A stretch of 64,000 bases of DNA from ZC4RG20 sp036381515. GTDB taxonomy: Bacteria; Pseudomonadota; Gammaproteobacteria; Steroidobacterales; Rariloculaceae. Position numbers and translations under genes: made by a program. Below, in pieces: positions 35,829-44,477 of this stretch (position 1 is its first letter; every line of letters begins with the position of its first letter). The notes beneath the pieces are model-generated. The model ran no database searches. It saw nothing but the letters and a program-made list of their open reading frames with translations, and was not told where the DNA came from. The stretch lies in NCBI GenBank assembly GCA_036381515.1, contig DASVCR010000074.1:62001-126000 (forward strand). Direction: 5' to 3'.

Positions 35829-36743
35829 GTGAACAACAACGAACGAAGCCTTGTGTCCGCCCTTCTCTTTGTCGTTGCCGGCGCCGCGAGCGCCCAGCCG
35901 CCCGGCGTGACCATGGAGGACATCATGAGGGAGCTGCCGCGCGAAGGCGCGCCGCTCGCGATACCGGGGCCGTACGACGTGATCTCGGAGCCCGCATTCG
36001 GCCTGCCGAGCCACGTCGTTTACCGGCCGGCCGACCTCAGCGCGTTCCCGAGCAGAGACACGCTTCCCGTCATGGCGTGGGGCAACGGCGGCTGCGCGAT
36101 CGACAGCACGCGCTACGGCGAGTTCCTGTCGACGATCGCGTCGCACGGGTTCCTCGTGATCTCGACGGTGCCCGTTGAAGGGCAGGAGGGGGCGCGCGGA
36201 ACCCCCGAGCACATGATCGCCGCGTTCGACTGGGCCGAGAGCGAAAACGCACGTGAGGGATCGCCGCTCGCCGGCAAGATCGCGACCGATCTGGTGGCGG
36301 CGATGGGCCAGTCCTGCGGCGGCTTCATGTCGGTCAGCGCCGGAGCGGATCCGCGCGTCGGCACGATCGGCATGTTCAACTCGGCCGTGCAGCCGCCGAA
36401 CCCGAATGCGCCCGGGCGCGGTCTCGCGACGACCGACGACCTCGCCGCTCTGCATGGTCCCGTGCTGATGATCAACGGCGGCGAAGTGGATTTCATGTAC
36501 GAGCCCGCGCAGGCGAACTTCGAGCTCATCGATCACGTGCCGGTGTTCTACGGCGCGCGCGACAACGCCGGGCACACCGCGACGGTGTTCCACCCGGGCG
36601 GCGGCGAGTTCGCGAACGTTGCGTCGAGCTGGCTCCGCTACGTATTCAAGGACGACGCCGAGGCGGGGAAGATGTTCGTCGGCCCGGAGTGCTCGCTGTG
36701 CACGAATCCGAACTGGGAGACGATGTCGAAGGGGCTCGACTGA
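35829..36743 (+). CDS. Secreted alpha/beta hydrolase, PET-hydrolase/dienelactone-like
   Basis: A 304-residue exported hydrolase. GTG at 35829 follows GGGGGAGACG; a signal peptide is cleaved after ASAQ (about residue 23). Nucleophile Ser162 sits in GQSCGG, not the common GxSxG with a small residue after Ser; Asp is probably in MINGGEVD and His in DNAGHTATVF. A Cys pair (PECSLC) near the C-terminus may form a disulphide. Substrate unknown. Confidence 0.75.
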   Translation: MNNNERSLVSALLFVVAGAASAQPPGVTMEDIMRELPREGAPLAIPGPYDVISEPAFGLPSHVVYRPADLSAFPSRDTLPVMAWGNGGCAIDSTRYGEFLSTIASHGFLVISTVPVEGQEGARGTPEHMIAAFDWAESENAREGSPLAGKIATDLVAAMGQSCGGFMSVSAGADPRVGTIGMFNSAVQPPNPNAPGRGLATTDDLAALHGPVLMINGGEVDFMYEPAQANFELIDHVPVFYGARDNAGHTATVFHPGGGEFANVASSWLRYVFKDDAEAGKMFVGPECSLCTNPNWETMSKGLD

Positions 36744-36969
36744 ACGACGGTCTTCCGCGGCACCGATAGAGCCTCGGTGCATGTAACACTGCCCGCCGCC
36801 GCGTCGCGGCTCGTCGGCCCGGCCGATGCGACGCGGCGGCATCGAGCGGTGCGTCGTACGAGCTGACGTCGCATCGATCCAGCGGCGGGTGCCGCGCGGC
36901 ACCCGCCGGTCAACCGCGCGCCGGCCCGGGCGTTGAATCCCTCGTACGTCGATCGAGGGATTCGCTACG

Positions 36970-38133
36970 ATGGATTCCGACACGCCGCTGCGGCGGCCGC
37001 AGAAGCGGCGCCTGGCTCTGCTTGCCGCGGCACCCTTCGTGTTTGCCGCCGCGTCTTTCATGCTTGCCGCCGCGTCCTTCCTGCTTGCGGCCGCGCACGT
37101 CGAGGCCCAGCCGCGCGCCGACGGCGGACGGCGCGCCGGTCTGCCGACCGCCCCCGCGCAGCCGGCCACCGGCTTCGGCGGTCGCGACTACGCGTATTCG
37201 AGCATCGAGCACGAAGCCCACGGCCGCGGCGACGAGTCCTACTGGATCTTCCGGCCGAGCGGCGTCGCCGATGCGTGCGGCCGTCCGCAAACCCCGCCGA
37301 TCGTGTTCCTGCACGGCTGGGGTGCGATGAATCCGCGCTACTACGGCGCATGGATCGAGCATCTCGTGCGGCGCGGCCACGTCGTCGTTTACGCGCGCTA
37401 TCAGGAGTCGCTGCGCACGCCGCCGGCGGCGATGACCGGCCATGTCGTCGCCGCCGTGCGTGATGCGTTCGCGCGTCTCGACGTCGATTGCCGTTGGGCC
37501 GTGATCGGTCATTCGCTCGGCGGCGCGCTCGCGGCGAATCTCGCGGTCCGGGCGAGCACCGGCGAGATCGGCGCACCGGGCGCGCCGACCGTCGTGCTGG
37601 CCGTCGAGCCCGGCCGCGCGCTCGAGGGGATGCGCGGCCCGGTCATGGCGCTCGAGGACCTGAGCAGGCTCGACGCCGAGACCGTGCTCGTAACCGTCGC
37701 CGGCGACGCGGACCGCGTCGTCGGGGATCAGGACGCGCGGCAGATCTTCTCGGCGGCCACGGCGATTCCCGACTCGCGCAAGCGCTACGTCGTCGTGCGC
37801 TCCGATCACCACGGTCGGCCCGCGCTCGAGGCGACTCACCACGCGCCGACCGCGCCGCTCGACGCCCTCGATCTGCTTGCGGACGAGCCCCGCGTCGGCA
37901 ACCGCGTCGGTCGGCGAGTGACGGCGACGCGTCGCGATCTGCAGACGATCGACGCGCTCGACTACTACGCATTCTGGAAGCTCGCGGACGCGCTCGTCGC
38001 GCTCGCCTCGACCGGGACCGACGACATCTTCTCGGCCGACAACGTTCGCATGCTCGCGGACATGGGCCGCTGGAGCGACGGGCGCGCCGTCGCGGAGCTC
38101 GCCTTTCATGCGGAGCTGCCGCCGGCGCCATAG
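36970..38133 (+). CDS. Exported alpha/beta hydrolase with repeat-expanded signal peptide
   Basis: A 387-residue hydrolase with oxyanion motif FLHGWGAMNP (113-122) and nucleophile Ser182 in GHSLGG. The signal peptide (residues 12-47) is unusually long and contains an internal repeat, AAASFMLAAASFLLAAA, from a tandem duplication near 37038-37090. Esterase or lipase activity is likely. It is followed at 53 bp by the EF-hand gene on the same strand. Confidence 0.75.
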   Translation: MDSDTPLRRPQKRRLALLAAAPFVFAAASFMLAAASFLLAAAHVEAQPRADGGRRAGLPTAPAQPATGFGGRDYAYSSIEHEAHGRGDESYWIFRPSGVADACGRPQTPPIVFLHGWGAMNPRYYGAWIEHLVRRGHVVVYARYQESLRTPPAAMTGHVVAAVRDAFARLDVDCRWAVIGHSLGGALAANLAVRASTGEIGAPGAPTVVLAVEPGRALEGMRGPVMALEDLSRLDAETVLVTVAGDADRVVGDQDARQIFSAATAIPDSRKRYVVVRSDHHGRPALEATHHAPTAPLDALDLLADEPRVGNRVGRRVTATRRDLQTIDALDYYAFWKLADALVALASTGTDDIFSADNVRMLADMGRWSDGRAVAELAFHAELPPAP

Positions 38134-38185
38134 ACCGCGAGCCGTGCCCGCTTACCTCTCCCCCTGCAAACCCAAGGAGACGACC

Positions 38186-38719
38186 ATGACGACGGATCGA
38201 ACCCCGACGACCCTTGCACGGCCCGCAGCCTTCGCGACGCCGAGCTTCGCGCTCGTGCTCGCCGCCGCCGTGCTCGCCGCATCGAGCGCGGCCGCGCAGC
38301 CGCGCGCATCGGGCGGGTTCCTCGAGCGGCTCGACACGAACGGCGACGGCGTCGTCGACGCCGCGGAGCTCGAGTCCGCGCGCCGCGACATGTTCCGGCG
38401 CGCCGACGAGGACGGCGACGGCTTCTTGACGGAGCGCGAGATGGGCCGGCTCGCCGACGACCGCGGCGACGTGCTTCGCGCGCGGCGGGGCGGTCCCGCA
38501 GGCCGCATCGCGCGCCGCCGGGCGCCCGATGCCGGCGAGGCGCTCGGCCGTCTCGATGCCGACGGAGACGGCCGCGTCTCCGAGGCCGAGTTCGTCGAGG
38601 CCGAGAATCCGCTGCTCGAGCGCTTCGACGCGAACGGCGACGGCGCGATCAGCCGCGACGAGGCCCAGCGAGCAGGCGAGCGCATGCGCGAGCAGGTGCA
38701 GAGGCGCCGCGCGCTCTGA
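38186..38719 (+). CDS. Secreted calcium-binding EF-hand protein
   Basis: A 177-residue exported protein with four EF-hand loops (residues 50-61 DTNGDGVVDAAE, 74-85 DEDGDGFLTERE, 124-135 DADGDGRVSEAE, 148-159 DANGDGAISRDE), arranged as two pairs separated by an Arg/Gly-rich linker. The signal peptide is cleaved after AAAQ. ATG has AAGGAGACG upstream. Calcium buffering or calcium-dependent interaction in the periplasm is likely. Confidence 0.85.
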   Translation: MTTDRTPTTLARPAAFATPSFALVLAAAVLAASSAAAQPRASGGFLERLDTNGDGVVDAAELESARRDMFRRADEDGDGFLTEREMGRLADDRGDVLRARRGGPAGRIARRRAPDAGEALGRLDADGDGRVSEAEFVEAENPLLERFDANGDGAISRDEAQRAGERMREQVQRRRAL

Positions 38720-38743
38720 GCGCCGGCGAGGCCACGGGGCACC

Positions 38744-38847
38744 GCGTCGCGTCGGACTTGCCCGAGCCGACGCGGCGCGTTGCCTGCCGGAATCGACGCG
38801 CCGCGTTTCCTCTCGGAATCGACGCGCCGCGTTGGCTCGCAGAACGC
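38744..38847. repeat. 26-bp tandem repeat, about four copies
   Basis: Units starting ACGCGSCGCGTT and ending GGAATCG repeat with a 26-bp period at 38770, 38796 and 38822, with a more diverged copy from 38744. They fill the space between the EF-hand gene and the convergent TonB receptor. No coding function is evident. Confidence 0.7.
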
Positions 38848-38947
38848 GCGCAGCGTACGCCTGGAGCCGAGGTCGATCGCCAGCGACGGGGCCGCAAGCG
38901 ACGTCGGCCGCCAGACGCGATGTCGGCGGCCGACGCGACGTCGCCCG

Positions 38948-41314
38948 TCAGAAGCGATACTCGGCCGACGCGCGGAACGAGCGCCCGAGCAGCGGCCGCG
39001 CGAGATAGATCGCGCCGATGCCGGTGGCGCCGATGTCCGTGCGCGGATTGCCCTCGGTGAGCCCGACCTCGTCGGTCAGGTTGTCGCCGACGAGCTGCAC
39101 CGACAGCGAGTCGCTGACGTCGTAGATGAAGCCTGCATCGACCTTCGTGTACGACGGCAGCACGACCGTGTTCTCGTCGTTCGAGAAGCGGTCGTCGAAG
39201 TGCGAGACGCCGAGATACACCTCGCCTCGGCCGTTCGGCAGGTAGAACGTCGGCACGATCCGCGCCATCGTCTCCGGTATCCGGCGAATCTGGTTGCCGG
39301 TGTTGTCGACCGCGGCGCCGGTGAACTTCCGGTACTCGGGGTCCTGGACCGTGACCGCGAAGCTCAGGCCGAACGGGTCGATCGGCCGGTAGACGCCTTC
39401 GACCTCGATGCCGCGCGTCCGCGTCTCGGCGCGCCGATCGAGGATCGTGCCGTCCGGCAGGATGTCGTTGAACGGGACGTTGTCGAACTCCGTCTGGAAC
39501 AGCGTCACGAACATCCCGACGTTGTCGAAGCTGTTCTTGTAGCCGAGCTCGACGTTCGTGACCTCGTCCTCCTGCAGCACGCCGTTACGCACGTCGTCGA
39601 AGTGCGGCAGCTTCGCCGACTCGGTGTAGTGGCCGAAGAACGCGTGCGCAGCGTTCAGCTCGTAGTTGAAGCCGATGGACCACGACGTGTGGTCGAAGCC
39701 GTGGCTCGAGTCGGTGAACTCGGAGCCGGCGAGCGACGCGACGTCCCACGGTGTCGCCGGATTGCCGTCGAGATCGACGTCCGGGATGCCATTGCTGATC
39801 CGCGCATCGATGTCCTCGTCGTCGTAGCGGATGCCGACGTCGACCCGAAACGCGTCCGTGACGCTGATCTCGTTCGACAGGTAGAGCCCGAGCAGCGTCG
39901 CGTCGTAGTCCGCGATCAGATTGTTGTTCGAGTAGCGCGTGAACCCTGCGGGGTCCGTCACGCCGGTCAGGAGCAGCCTGTTCGGCCGGTTCTGGACGTC
40001 CATCAGCAGCAGGTTGCCGAGGCTCCACCGGTCACCCATCTCGAAGTCCGCGTAATAGAGCCCGACCGTGATGTCGTGCCGGTCGCGAAGCGTGAACGTC
40101 ACCCGGGCGTCGTTCTGCAGCGCCTTGAAGTCCTTGTCGATGACCCAGTGACCGTGCTCCTGCACGAGCGCGGACGGGTCGAGCGGCGCGCCGGTCCGCA
40201 GCACGCTGAAGTCGGGTGCGACGTTGTGCGCCGCGGCGTACTCGGCGCCCGTCACCGGCGCGGGTCCGGTGAAGATGCCGTCGAAGCGCACGTCGCCGTC
40301 GGTATAGCGGAAGCGCTCGACGAGGTTCAGGCCGTCGCGGAGCTCCCACTCGAGCTCGAGACCGCCGGTCAGGAGCTCGGGATGGATCCCGTCCTCGAGA
40401 TCCGAGTCCTGCAGCCCCACCTCCGCCGCGGAGATCGGCAGGCCGGCCGCGGCGAGATCCTTGCTGTGCAGCGAGTACTCGCCGGGATCGAGCCCGGGCA
40501 GGATCGCGTCCGGATCGCTCGGGCTGCCGGTCAGCGGGATCGGCACGACGAACAGCGACTTATCGTTGATGTACTTCGCATAGAGCCCGAGCCGGCCGCG
40601 GTCGAGCTCGCGCGACAGCGTCGTGCGGATCTGGCCGCCTTCGTCCGCGCGGTAGCCCGGATCGCGGATGCCGTCCGACACGCGGTAGAAGCCGCCGACG
40701 CCGAGTGCCCAGTCCCTGCCGACGGGGCCGCCCCAGTACCCGTCCGCGCGGTACAGGCCGAAGTCGCCGATCGTCAGCTCGGCGTCCATCTCGGCTGGGT
40801 CGCTCGGCTCGCGCGTGATGAAGTTGATCGATCCGCCGACCGCGCCGGACGTGAAGATCGGCGCCGTGCCGCCGCGCACGACCTCGACGCGCTCTATGGT
40901 CCGGTCGACGCGCACGAACTGATCAGGATTGTAGAAAGACAATTCGAAGACCGGATAGATCGGGATGCCGTCCTCCATCAGGCCGACGTAGCGGTAGCCG
41001 CCGTCCTGGATGATGCCTCGGGCGAACACGTTGCCCTGCGTCGTGCCTGCCGTCGATTCGACCCAGAAGCCGGGCACCGACTCGACGAGGTCGGCGGTGC
41101 TCTGCGGCGCCTCCCTGCGGAGGTCTTCGGCCTCGAACGTCGTGATCGCGACGCTCGATTCGTACTTCGTCCGCTCCGGCGATGCGGTGCCGGTCACGAT
41201 GACCTCCTCCATCGAAAGCGGCGTGCCGCCTTCGTCGTCTCCGATGGGCTGCGCGAGGCTTGCGAGCGGGATCAGGAACGTCAGCGGCAGGTAATGAGCG
41301 AAACGGCGCAACAT
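38948..41314 (-). CDS. TonB-dependent outer membrane receptor
   Basis: A 788-residue receptor: signal peptide (MLRRFAHYLPLTFLIPLASLAQ), plug domain (EEVIVTGTASPERTKYESSVAITTFEAEDL; TADLVESVPGF; RVEVVRGGTAPIFTSGAVGGSINFIT) and a long beta-barrel ending with the terminal aromatic signature FRASAEYRF. ATG at 41314 has AAGGAGGT upstream. Last gene of a cluster that also encodes a complete sugar-type ABC importer, so the imported ligand is probably an oligosaccharide or related solute that crosses both membranes by these two systems. Confidence 0.92.
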   Translation of the reverse strand: MLRRFAHYLPLTFLIPLASLAQPIGDDEGGTPLSMEEVIVTGTASPERTKYESSVAITTFEAEDLRREAPQSTADLVESVPGFWVESTAGTTQGNVFARGIIQDGGYRYVGLMEDGIPIYPVFELSFYNPDQFVRVDRTIERVEVVRGGTAPIFTSGAVGGSINFITREPSDPAEMDAELTIGDFGLYRADGYWGGPVGRDWALGVGGFYRVSDGIRDPGYRADEGGQIRTTLSRELDRGRLGLYAKYINDKSLFVVPIPLTGSPSDPDAILPGLDPGEYSLHSKDLAAAGLPISAAEVGLQDSDLEDGIHPELLTGGLELEWELRDGLNLVERFRYTDGDVRFDGIFTGPAPVTGAEYAAAHNVAPDFSVLRTGAPLDPSALVQEHGHWVIDKDFKALQNDARVTFTLRDRHDITVGLYYADFEMGDRWSLGNLLLMDVQNRPNRLLLTGVTDPAGFTRYSNNNLIADYDATLLGLYLSNEISVTDAFRVDVGIRYDDEDIDARISNGIPDVDLDGNPATPWDVASLAGSEFTDSSHGFDHTSWSIGFNYELNAAHAFFGHYTESAKLPHFDDVRNGVLQEDEVTNVELGYKNSFDNVGMFVTLFQTEFDNVPFNDILPDGTILDRRAETRTRGIEVEGVYRPIDPFGLSFAVTVQDPEYRKFTGAAVDNTGNQIRRIPETMARIVPTFYLPNGRGEVYLGVSHFDDRFSNDENTVVLPSYTKVDAGFIYDVSDSLSVQLVGDNLTDEVGLTEGNPRTDIGATGIGAIYLARPLLGRSFRASAEYRF

Positions 41315-41436
41315 CTCGACCTCCTTGTGGCGCGGTCGCGACCGCAACCGCGCGTCCCCTGTGTGCTCGAGAGAAACGCGTGGCTTTGCAATCCACATGC
41401 CACGGAGCGCAGAGAACGAACGTGAATCCGTTGCGG

Positions 41437-42471
41437 CTAAGCCACGCGCCGGCCGGTCGTCCGATCGAACAGATGCAGCCGTTCGCGCGCGAGCTCGAAG
41501 CGTGCGGTGCTGCCGGGCGCCGGGACGGCGTCCGGCGGCGCGCGTCCGATGATCTGCTGCCCGTCGAGTCGGCCGACGACCCAGACGTCGTCGCCGGTCG
41601 GCTCCGCGAGCAGCACCTCGGCCGCAAGCGCGCGCGGATCGTCCGACGCCGCCGTCACGCGGACGTCGGCCGGGCGCACGCCGACGACGACGTCGTCGAC
41701 CGAGGCGCCTTGGGGCAGCGCGAGATCGGGGACGTAGCGCGCGTCGAGCACGTTGATCGGCGGGCTGCCGACGAACCCCGCGACGAACAGGTTCGCAGGC
41801 CGCCGATAGAGCTCGAGCGGCGGCCCGCACTGCTCGACGCGGCCCGCGTTCAGCACCGCGACGCGATCCGACAGCGCCATCGCCTCTTCCTGATCGTGCG
41901 TGACGTAGATCGTCGTGATCCGATACTCCGCGTGCAGCCGCTTCAGCTCCGCGCGCATCTCGAGGCGCAGCCGCGCGTCGAGGTTCGACAGCGGCTCGTC
42001 GAGCAGGAACACGCGCGGCCGGCGCACGAGCGCGCGGCCGAGCGCGACGCGTTGGCGCTGTCCGCCGGAAAGCTCGCGCGGCCGCCGCTCGAGCAAGGCC
42101 TCGATGCCGAGGCGGCGGGCGACCTCCGCGACCGCGGCGCCGATCTCGCGCGGCTTCACGCCGCGGAGCTTCAGCGGGAAGCCGATGTTCTCGGCGACGC
42201 TCATGTGCGGGTAGAGCGCGTAGCTCTGAAACACCATCGCGACGTCGCGGTCGCGCGGCGCGAGGTGATCGACGGGCCGGCCGTCGAACAGGATCCGGCC
42301 GGAGGTCGGGCGCTCGAGGCCCGCGATCAGCGACAGCGTCGTCGACTTGCCGCATCCGCTCGGGCCGACGAACGTGAAGAACTCGCCCTCGGCGATCGTA
42401 AGGCGCAGGCCGTCGAGCACCGTGACCGTGCCGAAGCGCTTGCCGACGCCGTCGAACCCGATCGCCGCCAT
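41437..42471 (-). CDS. ABC importer ATP-binding protein, MalK/UgpC type
   Basis: A 344-residue CUT1-family ATPase: Walker A GPSGCGKST (36-44), signature LSGGQRQ (133-139), Walker B FLLDE (154-158), and a C-terminal TOBE-type regulatory domain (VVVGVRPADVRV; LAEPTGDDVWVVGRLDGQQ). It energises the two permeases encoded upstream and follows the second permease by 34 bp. Confidence 0.92.
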   Translation of the reverse strand: MAAIGFDGVGKRFGTVTVLDGLRLTIAEGEFFTFVGPSGCGKSTTLSLIAGLERPTSGRILFDGRPVDHLAPRDRDVAMVFQSYALYPHMSVAENIGFPLKLRGVKPREIGAAVAEVARRLGIEALLERRPRELSGGQRQRVALGRALVRRPRVFLLDEPLSNLDARLRLEMRAELKRLHAEYRITTIYVTHDQEEAMALSDRVAVLNAGRVEQCGPPLELYRRPANLFVAGFVGSPPINVLDARYVPDLALPQGASVDDVVVGVRPADVRVTAASDDPRALAAEVLLAEPTGDDVWVVGRLDGQQIIGRAPPDAVPAPGSTARFELARERLHLFDRTTGRRVA

Positions 42472-42505
42472 TCCCGAGCCCTCGTTCGCGGCGAGCGCGG
42501 CGCCG

Positions 42506-43489
42506 CTACCCCTTGACCGCGCCCGCGGTCAGCCCTTCGACGATGCGCCGCTGGTAGAGCAGCACGAGCACGAAGACCGGCACCGTCACGAGCAGCGACG
42601 CGGCCGCGATCTCGCCCCACGGCACCTCGTGCAATCCCGGGAAGAGCGCAATCCCGACCGGCACCGTGCGTGAGCGCTCGGTCGCCGTGAACGTGAGCGC
42701 GTACAGGAACTCGTTCCACGCGACGATGAAGACGAGGAGCCCCGTCGCCGTGAGCCCGGGCGCCGCGAGCGGCAGGATCACGCGCACGAGCGCCTGCCGC
42801 GGCGTGCAGCCGTCGACGCGCGCGGCCGAATAGAGCTCGTCCGGCAGCTGCCGCAGGAAGCTCGTCAGGACCCAGATCGCGAGCGGCAGCGCGAAGCCCG
42901 CGTAGGTCAGGATCAGCGCCGCGAGCGTGTCGCGGAGCCCGAGCGCGTTGATCAGGAGATACAGCGGGCTCACGGTCGCGATCGGCGGGAACATCGACGT
43001 CGCGAGCACGATCGCGAGGATCAAGCCGAAGCCACGCGCGCGCATCTTCGTCAGCGCGAACGCGGCCGCCGAGCCGAGCGCGAGCGCGACGACGGTCGCG
43101 CCGGCCGCGACGACGAAGCTGTTCAGCAGCATCCGCGGGAACGGATGCCCGGTGAAGACCGCCGCGTAGTGCTCGAACGTGATGCGCGTCGGCAGCAGCG
43201 GCGGCAAGGTCGTGAGCTCCGCCGGCGGCCTGAGCGACGTGACGAGCTGCCACGCGAGCGGCGCGAGACAATACGCGGCGACGAGCAGCACGCCGAGATA
43301 CGTGCCGACCCGGAAAATGGGGTCAGAGCCCTTTTTTCTCGTCGGGATGAAATTGGGGTCAGAGCCCTTTTCCCGCGAGATATGTGCCCCGGAAATCGGG
43401 GTCAGAGCCCTTCTTGCGAGATACGTGGCCGCGCGCTTCATCGAAGAATCGGGGTCAGAGCCCATTTTCCTGGAGCTCGTTCTTCTCAT
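42506..43489 (-). CDS. ABC importer permease (MalG type) with repeat-derived N-terminus
   Basis: A CUT1 inner-membrane permease of about 327 aa. The normal family sequence begins at YLGVLLVAAYCLAPLAWQLVTSL (about 43300 downward) and continues through the EAA loop RVDGCTPRQALVRVILPLAAPGL. The first 60 or so residues are encoded by family-B repeats and read KMGSDPDSS, REKGSDPNF, RKKGSDPIF. The nearest good start is ATG at 43489, which overlaps the stop of the short repeat-encoded frame; a GTG at 43291 would give a conventional N-terminus. Which is used is unknown. Confidence 0.78.
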   Translation of the reverse strand: MRRTSSRKMGSDPDSSMKRAATYLARRALTPISGAHISREKGSDPNFIPTRKKGSDPIFRVGTYLGVLLVAAYCLAPLAWQLVTSLRPPAELTTLPPLLPTRITFEHYAAVFTGHPFPRMLLNSFVVAAGATVVALALGSAAAFALTKMRARGFGLILAIVLATSMFPPIATVSPLYLLINALGLRDTLAALILTYAGFALPLAIWVLTSFLRQLPDELYSAARVDGCTPRQALVRVILPLAAPGLTATGLLVFIVAWNEFLYALTFTATERSRTVPVGIALFPGLHEVPWGEIAAASLLVTVPVFVLVLLYQRRIVEGLTAGAVKG

Positions 43490-43591
43490 CGCTGCGCTTC
43501 CTTCGACAGCCACGCCTCCACGAAAATTGGGGTCGGAGCCCTTTCCCTCCGTGTGCCCGCGCGCCTCACCGGAGAAATGGGGTCAGAGCCC
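43319..43591. repeat. Family B repeat cluster inserted at the permease-permease junction
   Basis: Six units in one orientation: GGGGTCAGAGCCC at 43319, 43355, 43398, 43451 and 43579, and a one-base variant at 43529. They are antiparallel to the genes. Host sequence has been duplicated with them: GCGCAGCGATGAG occurs at both 43614 and 43486, and short (G)CACGTATCTCG-like pieces occur beside several units. This is the only repeat cluster that lies inside an operon. Confidence 0.85.
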
Positions 43592-43617
43592 GTTCGCCCG
43601 GAGCCCGTCCTGCTCAT
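43486..43617 (-). CDS. Repeat-encoded 43-residue reading frame bridging the two permease genes
   Basis: The stop of the upstream permease overlaps an ATG at 43617 (ATGA). That frame runs through repeat sequence, ends with SKEAQR, a copy of the upstream permease's own C-terminus (LKEAQR), and its stop again overlaps an ATG at 43489, the start of the next permease frame. It looks like a duplicated gene junction rather than a functional gene, but it could relay ribosomes to the second permease. Confidence 0.5.
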   Translation of the reverse strand: MSRTGSGRTGSDPISPVRRAGTRRERAPTPIFVEAWLSKEAQR

Positions 43618-44477
43618 CGCTGCGCCTCCTTCAGCAGCCGCACGTACGCCGCCGTGATGATCGCGACGCAGACGAACACGGCGACCGCGATGGCTGACCC
43701 GTAGCCGAACTCGAGCGCCTGGAACAGCATCTTGTACGCGTAGATCGACAACGTCTCGGTCGTGTTCGCGGGGCCGCCGCCGGTCAGCACGTAGATCGCA
43801 TCGAACACGCGGAACGCGCCGATCGTCCGGAAGATCAGCACGATCAAAAGCAGCGGCTTCAGCAGCGGCCACGTGATGTGCCGGAAGGAGCGCCACGCGC
43901 CCGCGCCGTCGAGGCGTGCCGCCTGATAGAGGTCGGGCGCGATCGACAGGCGCCCTGCAAGCAGCAGCAACGCAACGAACGGCGTCTCCTTCCAGACATC
44001 CATCGCGATCGCGGCGTGCATCGCCCAGACCGGATCGCCGAGCCAGTTCGTGTCCGTGCGGAAGAGATAATTGATCACGCCGAAATCGCCGTTGTACATC
44101 CACTCCCACATCCGCGCGGCGACGACGGTCGGGATCGCCCAAGGCAGCAGCACGACGGCGCGCATCGGCGCGCGGCCGACGAACGGCCGCGCGAGGAGCA
44201 GCGCGAAGCCGAGCCCGATCGCGATCTCGAGCGCGACCGACACCACCGTGAAATAGAGTGTGTTGCCGAGCGCGTTCCAAAAGCGCGTGTCGGCGAAAAG
44301 CCGCGCGAAGTTCTCGACGCCGGCGAAAGACGGCGCGTCGCCGATCAGCGAGTAGTGCGTGAGGCTCAACCACAGCACGTAGACGATCGGGAAGAACGTG
44401 ACGACCGCGAGCACGGCCGCGGCCGGCGCGAGGAACGCCGCGGGCCGCTCGCCGATGCGCTCGAGCAGCCGGCTCAT
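43614..44477 (-). CDS. ABC importer permease (MalF type)
   Basis: A 287-residue CUT1 permease with six hydrophobic helices and the EAA motif in QAARLDGAGAWRSFRHITWPLL. ATG at 44477 overlaps the TGA of the binding-protein gene (ATGA), so translation is coupled. The long frame extending further upstream is a shadow of the binding protein. Its 3' end has been copied downstream with the repeats. Confidence 0.9.
   Translation of the reverse strand: MSRLLERIGERPAAFLAPAAAVLAVVTFFPIVYVLWLSLTHYSLIGDAPSFAGVENFARLFADTRFWNALGNTLYFTVVSVALEIAIGLGFALLLARPFVGRAPMRAVVLLPWAIPTVVAARMWEWMYNGDFGVINYLFRTDTNWLGDPVWAMHAAIAMDVWKETPFVALLLLAGRLSIAPDLYQAARLDGAGAWRSFRHITWPLLKPLLLIVLIFRTIGAFRVFDAIYVLTGGGPANTTETLSIYAYKMLFQALEFGYGSAIAVAVFVCVAIITAAYVRLLKEAQR

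Noticed and set aside
38744..38847. Possible CRISPR array at the 26-bp repeat
   Set aside because: The repeats are directly tandem with no unique spacers.
38780..41425. Very long plus-strand open frame opposite the TonB receptor
   Set aside because: It is an antisense shadow created by high GC codon bias; the minus strand encodes a clear signal peptide, plug and barrel.
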